Notes: generated from the sequence alone by a model not told the origin. 64,000 bases of DNA from Serratia fonticola (GCF_001006005.1 NZ_CP011254.1:4588001-4652000), one strand, 5' to 3'. Positions 18,950 to 28,137 are shown, numbered from the stretch's first letter. Program-made: numbers and translations.

Positions 18950-20131
18950 TTATTTTGCATCCAGGACAAATTGCAACGCGGCGATCAGCTTATCCATCCC
19001 GGCCTCAACCTTGCTGCGTGGGCAGCCGACGTTCAAGCGCAGGAAACCACGGCCCTCTTCGCCATAGGTAAAGCCTGGCATGATGGCGACTTTCTCACGT
19101 TCGATCAGCACCTGCTGCAATTCGCGGTCGTCAATGCCCAATGGGCGTATATCGATCCACGCCAGATAGGTGGCCTGCGGTGGCTGCCAGTTTAGCTGTG
19201 GCAACGCCTGGTTTAGCCGTTCTGCCACGTAGGTCAGGTTATCTTGCAGGTAGTCGCGCAGGGCGTCTAGCCAAGGCTCGCCGTGGCGATAGGCGGCAAT
19301 ATGGGCTGCAACCGCCAGCACCGCCGGAGAGGATAATCCATCGCGGCTTTTTAGCGCCTGAACATAGCTATCCCGCGCACTATCATCGCTGATAATGCCA
19401 TAGGCCCCGGTGAGCGCCGGAATGTTGAAGGTTTTAGAGCCGGAAGTCAGCAACGCCCACGGGGTGGTAGCTACCTGACTCCATGGAGTGTGACGATGTT
19501 CCCCCCAAACCATATCCATATGGATCTCATCGCTGATCACCTTGACGTCATGGCGTTCGCACAGCTCTGCCATCTGCTCCAGCTCCTGCTGTGTCCACAC
19601 CTTGCCGGTGGGATTCTGCGGGCTGCACAACAGTAGGATCTTGGTTTGCGGCCGCGCTAGCAAGGCTTCCAGATGCGCCATATCGCATTGCCAATCGTTA
19701 TCCACTTTGTGCAGCGGGCAAGGCAACACCTGGCGTTGATTACCCAGGATCACCTTATAGAACGCATCATAGGCTGGCGTATGGGTGACCACATATTCCC
19801 CCGGAGCCGACCAGATACGCACCAGCTGCGCCACCATGTAAATCACCGAAGGGCCATAGACCGCCTTGGTCGTATCTATGGGGGCATTGAAGCGCTGTTG
19901 ATACCAATGCCGTACCGCACCAAGAAAGTCTTCATGCTGCCAGCGGCTATAGCCCAACACGCCGTGTTGCAGGCGCTGTTGCAGGGCTTCAAGAATGCAG
20001 GGGGCAGTGGCGAAATCCATATCGGAGATGGTGAAAGGCAGCAGATCTGCGGTACCAAACCGGTCGGCGATGTAGTCCCACTGGGTGCACCAGGTACCGT
20101 GACGATCTACCGGGGTAGAAAAATCAAACAT
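18950..20131 (-). CDS. malY: Cystathionine beta-lyase / MalY
   Basis: MalY is a PLP-dependent beta C-S lyase that in E. coli also binds and represses the maltose activator MalT. The 393 residues are of fold type I. Visible motifs are SPQNPTGKVW (near residue 171), ISDEIHMDMVWG (near 201) with the PLP-contacting aspartate, and LLTSGSKTFNIPAL (near 229), where the lysine binds PLP. GGAG stands seven bases before the ATG. It is downstream of malX in the same leftward unit, separated by 46 bases containing a strong hairpin, and is presumably repressed by MalI. Confidence 0.95.
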   Translation of the reverse strand: MFDFSTPVDRHGTWCTQWDYIADRFGTADLLPFTISDMDFATAPCILEALQQRLQHGVLGYSRWQHEDFLGAVRHWYQQRFNAPIDTTKAVYGPSVIYMVAQLVRIWSAPGEYVVTHTPAYDAFYKVILGNQRQVLPCPLHKVDNDWQCDMAHLEALLARPQTKILLLCSPQNPTGKVWTQQELEQMAELCERHDVKVISDEIHMDMVWGEHRHTPWSQVATTPWALLTSGSKTFNIPALTGAYGIISDDSARDSYVQALKSRDGLSSPAVLAVAAHIAAYRHGEPWLDALRDYLQDNLTYVAERLNQALPQLNWQPPQATYLAWIDIRPLGIDDRELQQVLIEREKVAIMPGFTYGEEGRGFLRLNVGCPRSKVEAGMDKLIAALQFVLDAK

Positions 20132-20147
20132 GTGAAACTCCGAACAA

Positions 20148-20167
20148 GGGCGCAGCAGGCTGCGCCC
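20148..20167. repeat. Palindromic hairpin between malX and malY
   Basis: GGGCGCAG and CTGCGCCC surround the loop CAGG, just upstream of the malY ribosome-binding site. It could stabilise or attenuate the mRNA. It resembles the dispersed GGCGCAGCATGCTGCGCC repeats elsewhere in the window. Confidence 0.6.
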
Positions 20168-20177
20168 GGGGGGAAGG

Positions 20178-21761
20178 TTATGCGTTGGCCATCAGTGATT
20201 CTAACTCATCTTTCACCGATTGCACCTGCGGGCCAATGACCACTTGCAGATTATGGTCATTAAGGTGCACCACGCCGATAGCCCGGTTGGCTTTCAGCAC
20301 CGCATCATCCACCTTGCTCATATCGTTAACCGACATACGCAGGCGGGTAATGCAGTTATCCAGCGAAACGATATTCTCTTTACCGCCTAACGCTGCCAGG
20401 ATAGCTGGCACGTTATAGCCGGATTTACCCACGGCACCGACAGGAGTGCTCTGCGTAGCGGTGGTTTCCGTCTCACGGCCCGGCGTTTTAATGTTCCAGC
20501 GCTGGATGGCGAAGCGGAAGATCGCATAGTAGGCAACGAACCAGATGGCGGCCACCAACGGCACCAGGTACCACTTGGTTGCGGTGCCGTGCAGGATACC
20601 AAACACCACGAAGTCGATAATGTTGCCGTCGGTGTTACCGATAGTGACGCCCAGTAAGGCCATCACGGTGAAGCCCAGACCGGTCAGGATAGCGTGGATC
20701 AGGTACAGGAACGGAGCCACAAACAGGAACAGGAATTCGATTGGTTCGGTGGTACCGCCGACGACACAAGCCACGACACCGGAAATCAGCAGCCCTTTGA
20801 TTTTGTGGCGGTTCTCCGGTTTGGCACAGTGGTACATGGCTAACGCTGCACCCGGCAGGCCGCCAAGGAAGGCAGGCATTTTACCCTGGGACAGGAAGCG
20901 GGTAGCGCTTTCGGCAAAGCCGTGGGTGGTTGGGCAAGAGAGCTGCGCCTGGAAGATGGTCAATGCACCGCTGACTTCACGGCCACAAACGTCCAGCGTA
21001 CCGCCCGCTTCGGTAAAGCGGATCAGTGCCACCAGAATATGGTGCAGCCCGAACGGCAGCAACAGACGTTCGCCGGAGCCGAAAATCATCGGCCCAAACA
21101 TGCCAGCGCCGTTAATCATACGGCCCAACCCGTTAATACCGGCAGCGAACCAAGGCCAGATCAGCGGGATAATCAGGCCGCACAGGCCCAGTACCACGGT
21201 GGTGACGATTGGGACAAAGCGGGTACCGCCGAAGAACGCCAGCGCATCCGGCAGGCGGATGGTGTTGAAACGCTCGTGCAGCAGATAAACGATGATCCCG
21301 ACGATCACCGCACCGAGGATACCGGTATCGATAGACTGAATGCCCAGGATGTTCTGGATGTTATTGGCTTTCAGCACCAGCGGATCGACGGTAGGCAGCA
21401 CGCCTGACGTGGTCAGGTAGAAGTTGGTCGCCAGGTTCAGCACGGCAAAGCCGACAAAACCAGAGAAGGCGGCCACGCCTTTGTTCTCACGCGCCATGCC
21501 CAAAGGAATGGCAATGGCGAACATCACCGGCAGGAAGCTGAAAGCAAAGGAGCCGATCTTGCTCATCCAGGTGAACAGCAGTTGGAAAGCCGGATGACCA
21601 ATGAAAGGCAGCAAGGTGATCACGTCACGGCTGCTTAGTGAGCTACCGATCCCCAGCATGATGCCGCAGAATGAAAGCAGTGCGACGGGCAGCATAAATG
21701 TCTTGCCCAGGCTTTGGAAAAACTCCCAAAGCGTAATTTTTTGTTTTTTAGACGCTGGCAT
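20178..21761 (-). CDS. malX: PTS maltose/glucose-type EIIBC component MalX
   Basis: MalX is the membrane permease and phosphotransfer component of a glucose-family PTS. The 527 residues have an N-terminal EIIC part with about ten hydrophobic segments, including FGGTRFVPI and GGTTEPIEFLFLF, and a C-terminal EIIB domain whose phosphorylated cysteine is in DNCITRLRMSV. I chose the ATG at 21761 (MPASKKQKITLWEF): AGGAG lies about nine bases upstream, and the E. coli protein begins at the same place. The open frame extends nine codons further. It heads the leftward malX-malY unit, and a MalI operator lies 63 bases upstream. Confidence 0.94.
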   Translation of the reverse strand: MPASKKQKITLWEFFQSLGKTFMLPVALLSFCGIMLGIGSSLSSRDVITLLPFIGHPAFQLLFTWMSKIGSFAFSFLPVMFAIAIPLGMARENKGVAAFSGFVGFAVLNLATNFYLTTSGVLPTVDPLVLKANNIQNILGIQSIDTGILGAVIVGIIVYLLHERFNTIRLPDALAFFGGTRFVPIVTTVVLGLCGLIIPLIWPWFAAGINGLGRMINGAGMFGPMIFGSGERLLLPFGLHHILVALIRFTEAGGTLDVCGREVSGALTIFQAQLSCPTTHGFAESATRFLSQGKMPAFLGGLPGAALAMYHCAKPENRHKIKGLLISGVVACVVGGTTEPIEFLFLFVAPFLYLIHAILTGLGFTVMALLGVTIGNTDGNIIDFVVFGILHGTATKWYLVPLVAAIWFVAYYAIFRFAIQRWNIKTPGRETETTATQSTPVGAVGKSGYNVPAILAALGGKENIVSLDNCITRLRMSVNDMSKVDDAVLKANRAIGVVHLNDHNLQVVIGPQVQSVKDELESLMANA

Positions 21762-21823
21762 AACCGACGACTCCTGGCGAAAAAGCATGCAATGTTGTGT
21801 GTACCCGATTAGGTAAAAATAAG

Positions 21824-21837
21824 ATAAAACGTTTTAC
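21824..21837. promoter_or_regulatory. MalI operator, malX side
   Basis: The core TAAAACGTTTTA is a perfect palindrome within GATAAAACGTTTTACC, close to the E. coli MalI operator GATAAAACGTTTTATC. Its position upstream of malX fits repression of malXY. Confidence 0.8.
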
Positions 21838-21901
21838 CTAGTAAAAATGCGTCCCTAATCACAATTATGAACGGTGCTTTGCGGTGACAATACTTATGTG
21901 G

Positions 21902-21915
21902 GTAAATCGTTTTAC
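21902..21915. promoter_or_regulatory. MalI operator, malI side
   Basis: GTAAATCGTTTTAC is a near-perfect copy of the malX-side operator, 78 bases away centre to centre and nearer malI. This fits autoregulation of malI as in E. coli. Confidence 0.75.
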
Positions 21916-21991
21916 TGCATTGAGAGATTCGGTATACCATTTGCTATCAGGGTGAAACTCGCCCTGATAGGGCATTGCAGAGGTTATTACC

Positions 21992-23017
21992 ATCAAAAAG
22001 ATCACTATCACTGACGTCGCGCAGTTGGCAGGCGTATCCGTGACCACCGTTTCCCTGGTGCTGAGCGGTAAAGGGCGTATTTCTCCCACCACCATGACCC
22101 GTGTGAATCAGGCGATCGAGCAGCTTGGCTATGTTCGCAACCGTCAGGCCGCGACGCTGCGCGGTGGCGAATCGGGGGTGGTAGGGCTGATCCTGCGTGA
22201 TATCTGCGAACCGTTTTATGCCGAGATGACCGCCGGGGTGAGTGAGGTACTGGAAGCCAATGGCAAAGTGCTGTTTCTGACCCAAAGCGGGCGCGAAGGC
22301 AAAGGGCTGATGCGCTGTTTTGATATGCTTCTAGAGCACGGCGTTGACGGCATGGTGCTGGCGGGTGGGGTACGTACCGCGAAAGGGCTGAAAGAGAAAG
22401 CCGAAGCTCAAGGGGTGCCGCTGGTGTGTGCCGCGCGCTCCAATGGGCTGGAAGGTGTAGACGTGGTGCGGCCCGATAATATGCAGGCCGCGAAAATGGC
22501 CACCGAATTTCTGATCAAACGGGGGCATAGCCAGATCGCCTACCTTGGTGGACAAAGCGATTCACTCACCCGCGCCGAACGCCTGGGGGGATTCTGTGCC
22601 ACCCTGGTGCAATACGGCCTGCCATTCCGCTCAGAGTGGATCGTCGAATGCGATTGCCATCAACGTGCAGCGGCTGAAGCTGCCGAAAACCTGTTGCGTC
22701 AGTATCCCAATATCAGTGCGTTGGTGTGCCATAAGGCTTCGGTGGCGTTGGGTGCCTATTTTGGTATTGTGCGCAGTGGCCGTAGTATTGGCTCGGAAGG
22801 GATGGACAGTTTTTATGGTCAACAGGTGGCGCTGATCGGTTTTGGCGATGTGCCGGAGGCCGAACTGACCGAACCCCCGCTGACCTTTATCTCCAGCTCG
22901 GCTCGAGAAGTTGGACGCAGTGCTGCTCTGCGGTTGTTACAACGTATTGGCGATGATTCATTAGCACCGCAGAATGTGATCCTGTCCCCAGAGCTGATCA
23001 AGCGCGGATCGGCCTGA
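21992..23017 (+). CDS. malI: LacI-family repressor MalI, apparently without an ATG/GTG/TTG start
   Basis: MalI represses malXY and itself. The protein has an N-terminal LacI-type helix-turn-helix (ITDVAQLAGVSVTTVSLVLS) and a periplasmic-binding-protein-like core. Family-length translation (about 341 residues; 342 in E. coli) requires starting upstream of the first conventional start, a TTG at 22025, which would delete the first DNA-binding helix. In frame between the TAG at 21968 and 22025 there are only ATT and ATC codons. AGAGG at 21979-21983 is well spaced for the ATC at 21992, giving (M)KKITITDVAQ. I therefore infer a rare ATC (or ATT) start, as known for E. coli infC and pcnB. A start-codon mutation or sequencing error is the alternative. 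Confidence 0.85.
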   Translation: MKKITITDVAQLAGVSVTTVSLVLSGKGRISPTTMTRVNQAIEQLGYVRNRQAATLRGGESGVVGLILRDICEPFYAEMTAGVSEVLEANGKVLFLTQSGREGKGLMRCFDMLLEHGVDGMVLAGGVRTAKGLKEKAEAQGVPLVCAARSNGLEGVDVVRPDNMQAAKMATEFLIKRGHSQIAYLGGQSDSLTRAERLGGFCATLVQYGLPFRSEWIVECDCHQRAAAEAAENLLRQYPNISALVCHKASVALGAYFGIVRSGRSIGSEGMDSFYGQQVALIGFGDVPEAELTEPPLTFISSSAREVGRSAALRLLQRIGDDSLAPQNVILSPELIKRGSA

Positions 23018-23019
23018 TC
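22998..23019 (+). repeat. 22-bp direct repeat, left copy (malI 3' end)
   Basis: TCAAGCGCGGATCGGC(C)TGATC overlaps the malI stop codon. The same sequence with one change recurs at 24247-24268, where it forms the 3' end of the leftward LysR gene. The two copies bracket a single alpha/beta hydrolase gene. Confidence 0.85.
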
Positions 23020-23163
23020 CGCAGCTATATCTCCAATCTTGCCGTTGCCCCAATATTATAAATTCTCAGGTGTCTCTAAACAGCCTTGCACTGATGCTTG
23101 ATTAAATTAAAGCGCAATTTTTGATATAACCGACACGATATGAGATTTAATTTGGGAGCAGCT

Positions 23164-24177
23164 ATGAACAGATATGGGATATTTGGTTTCTGCATGGTGA
23201 GCTTCTTGGTCGTTTTTTCGCTGATTCGGTTATCTGAATTTGAACTTTCCGATGATGCGCACCAACGAACTATCAGCTTTGAGCATCATCAGGACATTCT
23301 GGAAGGCACATTAATCCTCCCTCCTGGGAAGATATCCCCACCGCTTGTCGTGCTGGTTCATGGCGATGGAGCTCAAGACCGCTGGTCTGAAGGCGGCTAT
23401 ATTCCGTTGGTGAAGTTCCTGGTTGCCCAAGGGATCGCAGTTTATTCATGGGATAAACCCGGCGTTGGGGCAAGCAGTGGTAACTGGCTGGCACAAACCC
23501 TGTCAGATCGTGCAGATGAAGCGGCATCTGCTCTGAGAAAACTGAAACAGGAACCGGAGTTTAACCACAGCGATATAGGCTTTCTTGGCTTTTCTCAGGC
23601 GGGTTGGGTCGTGCCAAAGGCCAGCCAACAGGTAAAAACCGACTTTGTTATTCTGGTGGGGGCGGCGATAAATTGGCGAGCTCAGGGGATTTATTATACG
23701 GGGCAACGTCTAAAATCTGAGGGCCTGTCAGCTGAGAATATCGTGAAGGCGCAAGCACGAGAAGCCACCGCTTTTGACAGGCAGTTTACGCAGGAAGCAG
23801 CCGCATCTCCCTGTCTTTCTCGTTGTACCCGGGAGGACTTTGAGCGTCGAAACTCACAGGCCGATGCAAGGAAAGCTATTTCAGCGATGCAAACGCCGGT
23901 AATGATCCTGATGGGGGCGGACGATCGGAATGTCGATCCTCACGAAACGATTGCTGTCTGGAGCGAAGAACTACCGGCCAAAACACCTCGCTGCATCAGA
24001 CTGGTCGCTGATGCTACCCATGGGCTTTTACGGAGCGAATGGTTTGACTACCAGCTATCCTCTCAGTGGCCTTGGTGGAAGCAAGGGGGATTTCTGCTGG
24101 CCGGACAACAGGCATACTCGCCGGGTTCCCTAAGTGCAATTTCTGCCTGGATACTTAATCAGCAATGCCATGAGTGA
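23164..24177 (+). CDS. Membrane-anchored alpha/beta hydrolase
   Basis: This 337-residue protein has a single hydrophobic N-terminal segment (about residues 5-24) serving as a signal anchor, so it probably acts in the periplasm. The alpha/beta-hydrolase core has VVLVHGDGAQDRWS (oxyanion region), DKPGVGASSG, and the nucleophile elbow GFSQAGW near residue 142. A late aspartate (GADDRN) and a histidine (ADATHGL) complete a plausible triad. I chose the ATG at 23164, preceded by GGGAGCA, over an ATG eight codons earlier. The substrate is unknown. The gene is alone between 22-bp direct repeats and looks AT-richer than its neighbours. Confidence 0.8.
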   Translation: MNRYGIFGFCMVSFLVVFSLIRLSEFELSDDAHQRTISFEHHQDILEGTLILPPGKISPPLVVLVHGDGAQDRWSEGGYIPLVKFLVAQGIAVYSWDKPGVGASSGNWLAQTLSDRADEAASALRKLKQEPEFNHSDIGFLGFSQAGWVVPKASQQVKTDFVILVGAAINWRAQGIYYTGQRLKSEGLSAENIVKAQAREATAFDRQFTQEAAASPCLSRCTREDFERRNSQADARKAISAMQTPVMILMGADDRNVDPHETIAVWSEELPAKTPRCIRLVADATHGLLRSEWFDYQLSSQWPWWKQGGFLLAGQQAYSPGSLSAISAWILNQQCHE

Positions 24178-24246
24178 ATCGCATTCTGATGCCACGCTGA
24201 AAGCAAAAAGTGAAAGATCCCTCCCAGGCCTTCAATACCCAGAAGC

Positions 24247-24268
24247 TCAAGCGCGGATCGGCTTGATC
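24247..24268 (+). repeat. 22-bp direct repeat, right copy (LysR 3' end)
   Basis: TCAAGCGCGGATCGGC(T)TGATC differs from the left copy at 22998 by one base and encodes, on the minus strand, the last residues and stop of the LysR gene. Without the intervening 1.25 kb, malI and the LysR gene would overlap at their 3' ends across exactly this sequence. Confidence 0.85.
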
Positions 24269-25164
24269 TGCTGCTCGCGTTTTTCCCGCATAAAATCGAT
24301 AAAGGCGCGCAGCTTGAGCGGCATATGGCGGCCCGCCGGAAAGTAGATAAAGAACCCCGGCGCGACGTTGCTAAAATCCTGCAGAACCTCTCGCAGTTGC
24401 CCGCTCTGCAACTCTTGGTGTACGGCAGCCCGAAAGCGTTGGGTGAGCCCTAATCCCGCTATCGCCGCGTCTTTAAGCAGCTGGTTTTCATTGAAGATCA
24501 GCCGCTCGTTGACCTCCAGCGTCAAATGCTCAGTACCGTTGCTGAAATACCAGGGTTCCAGTTTGCCACTGCCGGGAAAGCGGTAGCGCATGCAGTCATG
24601 CTGCTGTAACTCCTGCGGCGTTTCGGGCTGACCGTGTTGTGCCAGATAGCCCGGAGAAGCCACGATCACATGTTGTTGGCCATTGTCGATAGGGACGGCC
24701 ACCATGTCTTTTTGCAACATGCGCTGCATGCGGATGCCCGCATCAAAATTATCCAGCACCAGATCGGCAAAACGGTCGTCGGTAAACATCTCCAGCTTAA
24801 GCTCAGGATAGCGCGCATGGAACTCCGGCAGATAGGGCATGACCAGCATCGACGCGGCCAACTGCGGCAAGGTAATACGTAGTAAGCCGCTTGGCTCACC
24901 ACGTTGGCTGCTGGCATTTTCTGCCGCGATCTCAATCTGGCCCATTGCGGGGGCGATTTTTTCATAAAATGCCTGCCCTTCATCGCTTAGCCTGACTGAA
25001 CGGCTGGTGCGGTTGAACAGGCGTACTCCCAAAAGGGCCTCTAGCGCGCGGATATTTTGTGAAACCGCAGGCGGTGTAACGCCCAGATGATTGGCCGCCT
25101 GGGTAAAGCTGCCCAATTTGGCAACGGCGTCGAAAAACGGCAGTAATTGCAGCAGTGAGCTCAT
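24247..25164 (-). CDS. LysR-family transcriptional regulator
   Basis: This is a 305-residue LysR regulator with an N-terminal winged helix-turn-helix (FTQAANHLGVTPPAVSQNIR, residues about 20-40) and a periplasmic-binding-like effector domain. It is divergent from the serine hydrolase gene at 25265 with a 100-base gap rich in A/T that probably holds both promoters, so that hydrolase is its likely target. The effector is unknown. The stop lies within one copy of the 22-bp direct repeat shared with malI. Confidence 0.88.
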   Translation of the reverse strand: MSSLLQLLPFFDAVAKLGSFTQAANHLGVTPPAVSQNIRALEALLGVRLFNRTSRSVRLSDEGQAFYEKIAPAMGQIEIAAENASSQRGEPSGLLRITLPQLAASMLVMPYLPEFHARYPELKLEMFTDDRFADLVLDNFDAGIRMQRMLQKDMVAVPIDNGQQHVIVASPGYLAQHGQPETPQELQQHDCMRYRFPGSGKLEPWYFSNGTEHLTLEVNERLIFNENQLLKDAAIAGLGLTQRFRAAVHQELQSGQLREVLQDFSNVAPGFFIYFPAGRHMPLKLRAFIDFMREKREQQIKPIRA

Positions 25165-25264
25165 CTATTAATAATTCCAACTTAATGATTCATTAAATTT
25201 TAGCCTATTTTATTTAATGATCGAAACCGTAGACTGGCCTGATTACCTTAAGAGGATCACAGTT

Positions 25265-26404
25265 ATGGCTCAGGCATTGACACAACGGATAGAGGCAGTT
25301 AATCAGCAGGCGATCGCCGAAGGGCGGATCGTAGGTAGCGTGGTGCTGGTGGCTCAACAGGGGGCAGTGATTTACGCCGGTGCCAGCGGCTATGCCGATC
25401 GCGAGCAGCGGCAACCCATGCAGCGTAACAGCCAATTCCGGCTATCTTCGGTCTCTAAACCCTACATCACGCTGGTAGCGATGCGCATGATAGAACAGCA
25501 ATTGCTGAGTCTGGATGATGCCGTGAGCCGTTGGCTACCGTGGTTTACTCCGGCGTTGCCCGATGGACGTCGGCCAGCGATCGCGATTCGCCACCTGTTA
25601 ACCCACACCGCCGGGCTGGACTACCGTTTCAAGCAACCAGAGGGCGGGATCTATCAGCGGTTAGGGATCCACGACGGCCTGGAGATGTCCTCGTTAACGC
25701 TGGAGCAAAATCTGCGTCGGTTGTCGCAGGCACCATTGCAGACAGAGCCGGGGAGCGAATTCAGCTATTCACTGGCCATTGACGTATTGGGTGCGGTGGT
25801 AGAGCAGGTGGCTGGTATGCCTTTGCCACAGCTATTCGAGCGCTGGGCTGGTCAACCGCTAGGGCTGGGGAATACCGGTTTTTATGCGTTGAACGCCGAT
25901 AAGCTGGCTACGGCCTATTACAATACTGAACCGCAACCGGCAGCGATGTATGACGGCTTTCTGCTAAGGCTTCCTGAGGAGTTTGGTTTTGACGTGGAGT
26001 TTGCGCCTTCGCGAGCGCTTGACCGCCATGCCTATCCTTCGGCTGGCGCGGGAATGGTTGGCGACGCTGACGATGTGCTGCGCCTGGTGGAGACGTTGCG
26101 TAATGGTAGCGACGGAGTTTTGCAGCCAGAAACCGCCGCATTGATGCGACAACCCCATATAGGAGCGCAGGCAGAAATTCAGGGGCCGGGTTGGGGCTTT
26201 GGTTTTGGTGGCGCGGTGCTGGTGGATGCCGCATTGGCAGCAACGCCGCAGAATAATGGCACTATGCAGTGGGGCGGCGTATATGGGCACAGCTGGTTTT
26301 ACGATCCGGTCGCGCAGTTGAGCGTGGTAGCGCTGACCAACACCGCAATTGAGGGTATGAGCGGTTTATATCCCGTGCAGATCCGCGATGCGGTTTATGG
26401 TTAA
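25265..26404 (+). CDS. Serine hydrolase, beta-lactamase/EstB type
   Basis: This 379-residue protein belongs to the class C beta-lactamase-like family (esterases, D-aminopeptidases, penicillin-binding-like enzymes). The catalytic SxxK is in SSVSKPY (near residue 64), the tyrosine motif is SYSLAID, and the third box is HSW in YGHSWFYD near the C-terminus, where true beta-lactamases have KTG. There is no clear signal peptide, so it is probably a cytoplasmic esterase. I chose the ATG at 25265 with AGAGG upstream; an in-frame ATG lies 16 codons earlier. It is divergent from a LysR gene. Confidence 0.85.
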   Translation: MAQALTQRIEAVNQQAIAEGRIVGSVVLVAQQGAVIYAGASGYADREQRQPMQRNSQFRLSSVSKPYITLVAMRMIEQQLLSLDDAVSRWLPWFTPALPDGRRPAIAIRHLLTHTAGLDYRFKQPEGGIYQRLGIHDGLEMSSLTLEQNLRRLSQAPLQTEPGSEFSYSLAIDVLGAVVEQVAGMPLPQLFERWAGQPLGLGNTGFYALNADKLATAYYNTEPQPAAMYDGFLLRLPEEFGFDVEFAPSRALDRHAYPSAGAGMVGDADDVLRLVETLRNGSDGVLQPETAALMRQPHIGAQAEIQGPGWGFGFGGAVLVDAALAATPQNNGTMQWGGVYGHSWFYDPVAQLSVVALTNTAIEGMSGLYPVQIRDAVYG

Positions 26405-26410
26405 AAATAA

Positions 26411-26433
26411 AGGGCCAGATATCGCCTGGCCCT
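26411..26433 (-). terminator. Terminator between the serine hydrolase and ydgA
   Basis: AGGGCCAG and CTGGCCCT form a perfect eight-base stem. On the minus strand TTTATTTTTA follows, which fits the end of ydgA transcription. Confidence 0.8.
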
Positions 26434-26442
26434 AGAAGGTTT

Positions 26443-28002
26443 TTATTGCCCTTGCAGAGTTGGCTGCTCAGGTGCCGGAGCGGCATCCTGCTGATCGGGC
26501 TCTGGAGCACTATCTTCTTCTGGTGCGGAAGCGCCGCCCAGCATCCCGAACATACCCACGAACTCCGGCAGCGACATTTTGCTGCCGTTCAGCTCAATCT
26601 GGTTATCGGCATACTTGAAGCTGCTGCTAATCACGTTATCTTTCAGCGTGGTGATCTTGAACATCTCGCCCATTGCCGCCAGGCTTTTCACCTGCTGCTC
26701 GGCCTGCTGCTGTGCTTGTTGTGCACTGGCACCTTGCAGCTGTGCCGCTTGAGCCATGGTTTCCTGCGCCATAGCGACCGGAATAGTCAACTGAGCGTCG
26801 ATTTTCTTGACCGAACGGGCAAGCTGTTGGTCCGGTGATTCGGCCGCAGCGCCAGCCTTTGAAGGATCCAGCAGATCGAGGTTAAGGGTAAAGGCGCTTT
26901 CACCCTTGGCATTTTTCCAGCTCAGCGGTGCGATGCTGATAGTTGGGTTGCCTTTCAGCAACAGCGGCAGGTTTTGCACCAGCATCTCAGCCGTTTGCTG
27001 CTGGTAGGCTTCTGGTGACAGCGTTTCTGCCTGTTGCAGCAAGGCCATGGCCTGCTGGTTGTAACGATCGGCAAACTCTTTCAGCCCTTTACCGTCCAGG
27101 TTGTCGATTTTCAGCAGCAGCTTACCCGCGCCAAAATCGGTGCCCTGAATTTTCAACGCTGCCATGGTGTAGTCCAGCTGACCTGCGAGGCTGTTGCCTT
27201 TCTCGCCGAACTGGCTGGCCAGGTTGAAGCCTTCCATCGTCATGGCGTCTTTACCGTCGATAGCCATGGTCAGTTGCTTCATGCCCAGCGCTTGCTCACC
27301 CAGGCTCAGACTGTATTGGCCCAGATGGGTGTTGCTTTTGAGCGTCAGCCCTTGCATCGTCATCTGTTCGTTCTGGCCGGACTGATTCGGGCCACTGATC
27401 ACCAGGCTATCACTGCTGGCGTCCAGGACAGCGGTTTGCATATCCTTGCCGATATCCGCGTCAATTTTTGCACCGCTGAATTTCAGTGAGGACTTGTCTT
27501 TCTGGTATTCCACCGGGATCACATCGATGGAGCTGGCGACATCGCCGCTGTAAGCAATGCGTGAATCGGCGCTGAACAGCGACTTGCCTTTGGTGATTTC
27601 AAACAGGGTTTTGACTTTTGGCGTGTTTTCCAGCTCGGTATGTACCGAAGCCATGCTTGGGATCAGGTTGAATTTTTTCAACTGGGCCAGCGGGAATGGG
27701 CCGTGATCGACGGTTTCAATGAAGGCCACTTCTTCGCCGGACTTCAGCAGGGCATCGTCGGTGGTGATGCTACCATCTGCACGCAGCACAAAACGGGCTT
27801 GGCTGCTGAAAATCCCGCGTTGGTAGTTTTCATAGCTCATCTTGACCCCAGCCTTAGGCAGTAGGGTTTTCAACTGGCTATTGGCTGTGTCTACCATTTC
27901 CCCCATCCGTTGCTCGATAAGCTTGCCGGTGTACCAAGAGGCCCCAGTCCATGCTGCGCCGAGCACCACAATGACGCTGACAGCGACTAACGATTTTTTC
28001 AT
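26443..28002 (-). CDS. ydgA: DUF945 family protein YdgA
   Basis: This 519-residue protein of the DUF945 family begins with a signal anchor (MKKSLVAVSVIVVLGAAWTG), so the bulk should be periplasmic. It is largely beta-strand and polar, with a glutamine-rich stretch (about residues 415-445) and an acidic, proline-rich end. No catalytic motif is evident and the role is unknown. AGGAAG stands nine bases upstream of the ATG. It follows manA on the same strand, as in E. coli, but a terminator separates them. Confidence 0.88.
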   Translation of the reverse strand: MKKSLVAVSVIVVLGAAWTGASWYTGKLIEQRMGEMVDTANSQLKTLLPKAGVKMSYENYQRGIFSSQARFVLRADGSITTDDALLKSGEEVAFIETVDHGPFPLAQLKKFNLIPSMASVHTELENTPKVKTLFEITKGKSLFSADSRIAYSGDVASSIDVIPVEYQKDKSSLKFSGAKIDADIGKDMQTAVLDASSDSLVISGPNQSGQNEQMTMQGLTLKSNTHLGQYSLSLGEQALGMKQLTMAIDGKDAMTMEGFNLASQFGEKGNSLAGQLDYTMAALKIQGTDFGAGKLLLKIDNLDGKGLKEFADRYNQQAMALLQQAETLSPEAYQQQTAEMLVQNLPLLLKGNPTISIAPLSWKNAKGESAFTLNLDLLDPSKAGAAAESPDQQLARSVKKIDAQLTIPVAMAQETMAQAAQLQGASAQQAQQQAEQQVKSLAAMGEMFKITTLKDNVISSSFKYADNQIELNGSKMSLPEFVGMFGMLGGASAPEEDSAPEPDQQDAAPAPEQPTLQGQ

Positions 28003-28061
28003 AGTTCTGTTCTTCCTTTGTTAAGCCGGTAGAGGGCAGGGCGACCAATTGGGTCTGCAAA

Positions 28062-28085
28062 AAAACGCCCGTAGGCGTTTTATTG
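28062..28085 (-). terminator. Terminator after manA
   Basis: AAAACGCC and GGCGTTTT form an eight-base stem around CGTA. On the minus strand seven T residues follow, so it ends manA transcription upstream of ydgA; the plus strand is also T-rich. Confidence 0.88.
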
Positions 28086-28137
28086 TGTAGGTAAACTAAT
28101 CATCTTAGCAACTTATTTACCTATATTTTACCGTCAA

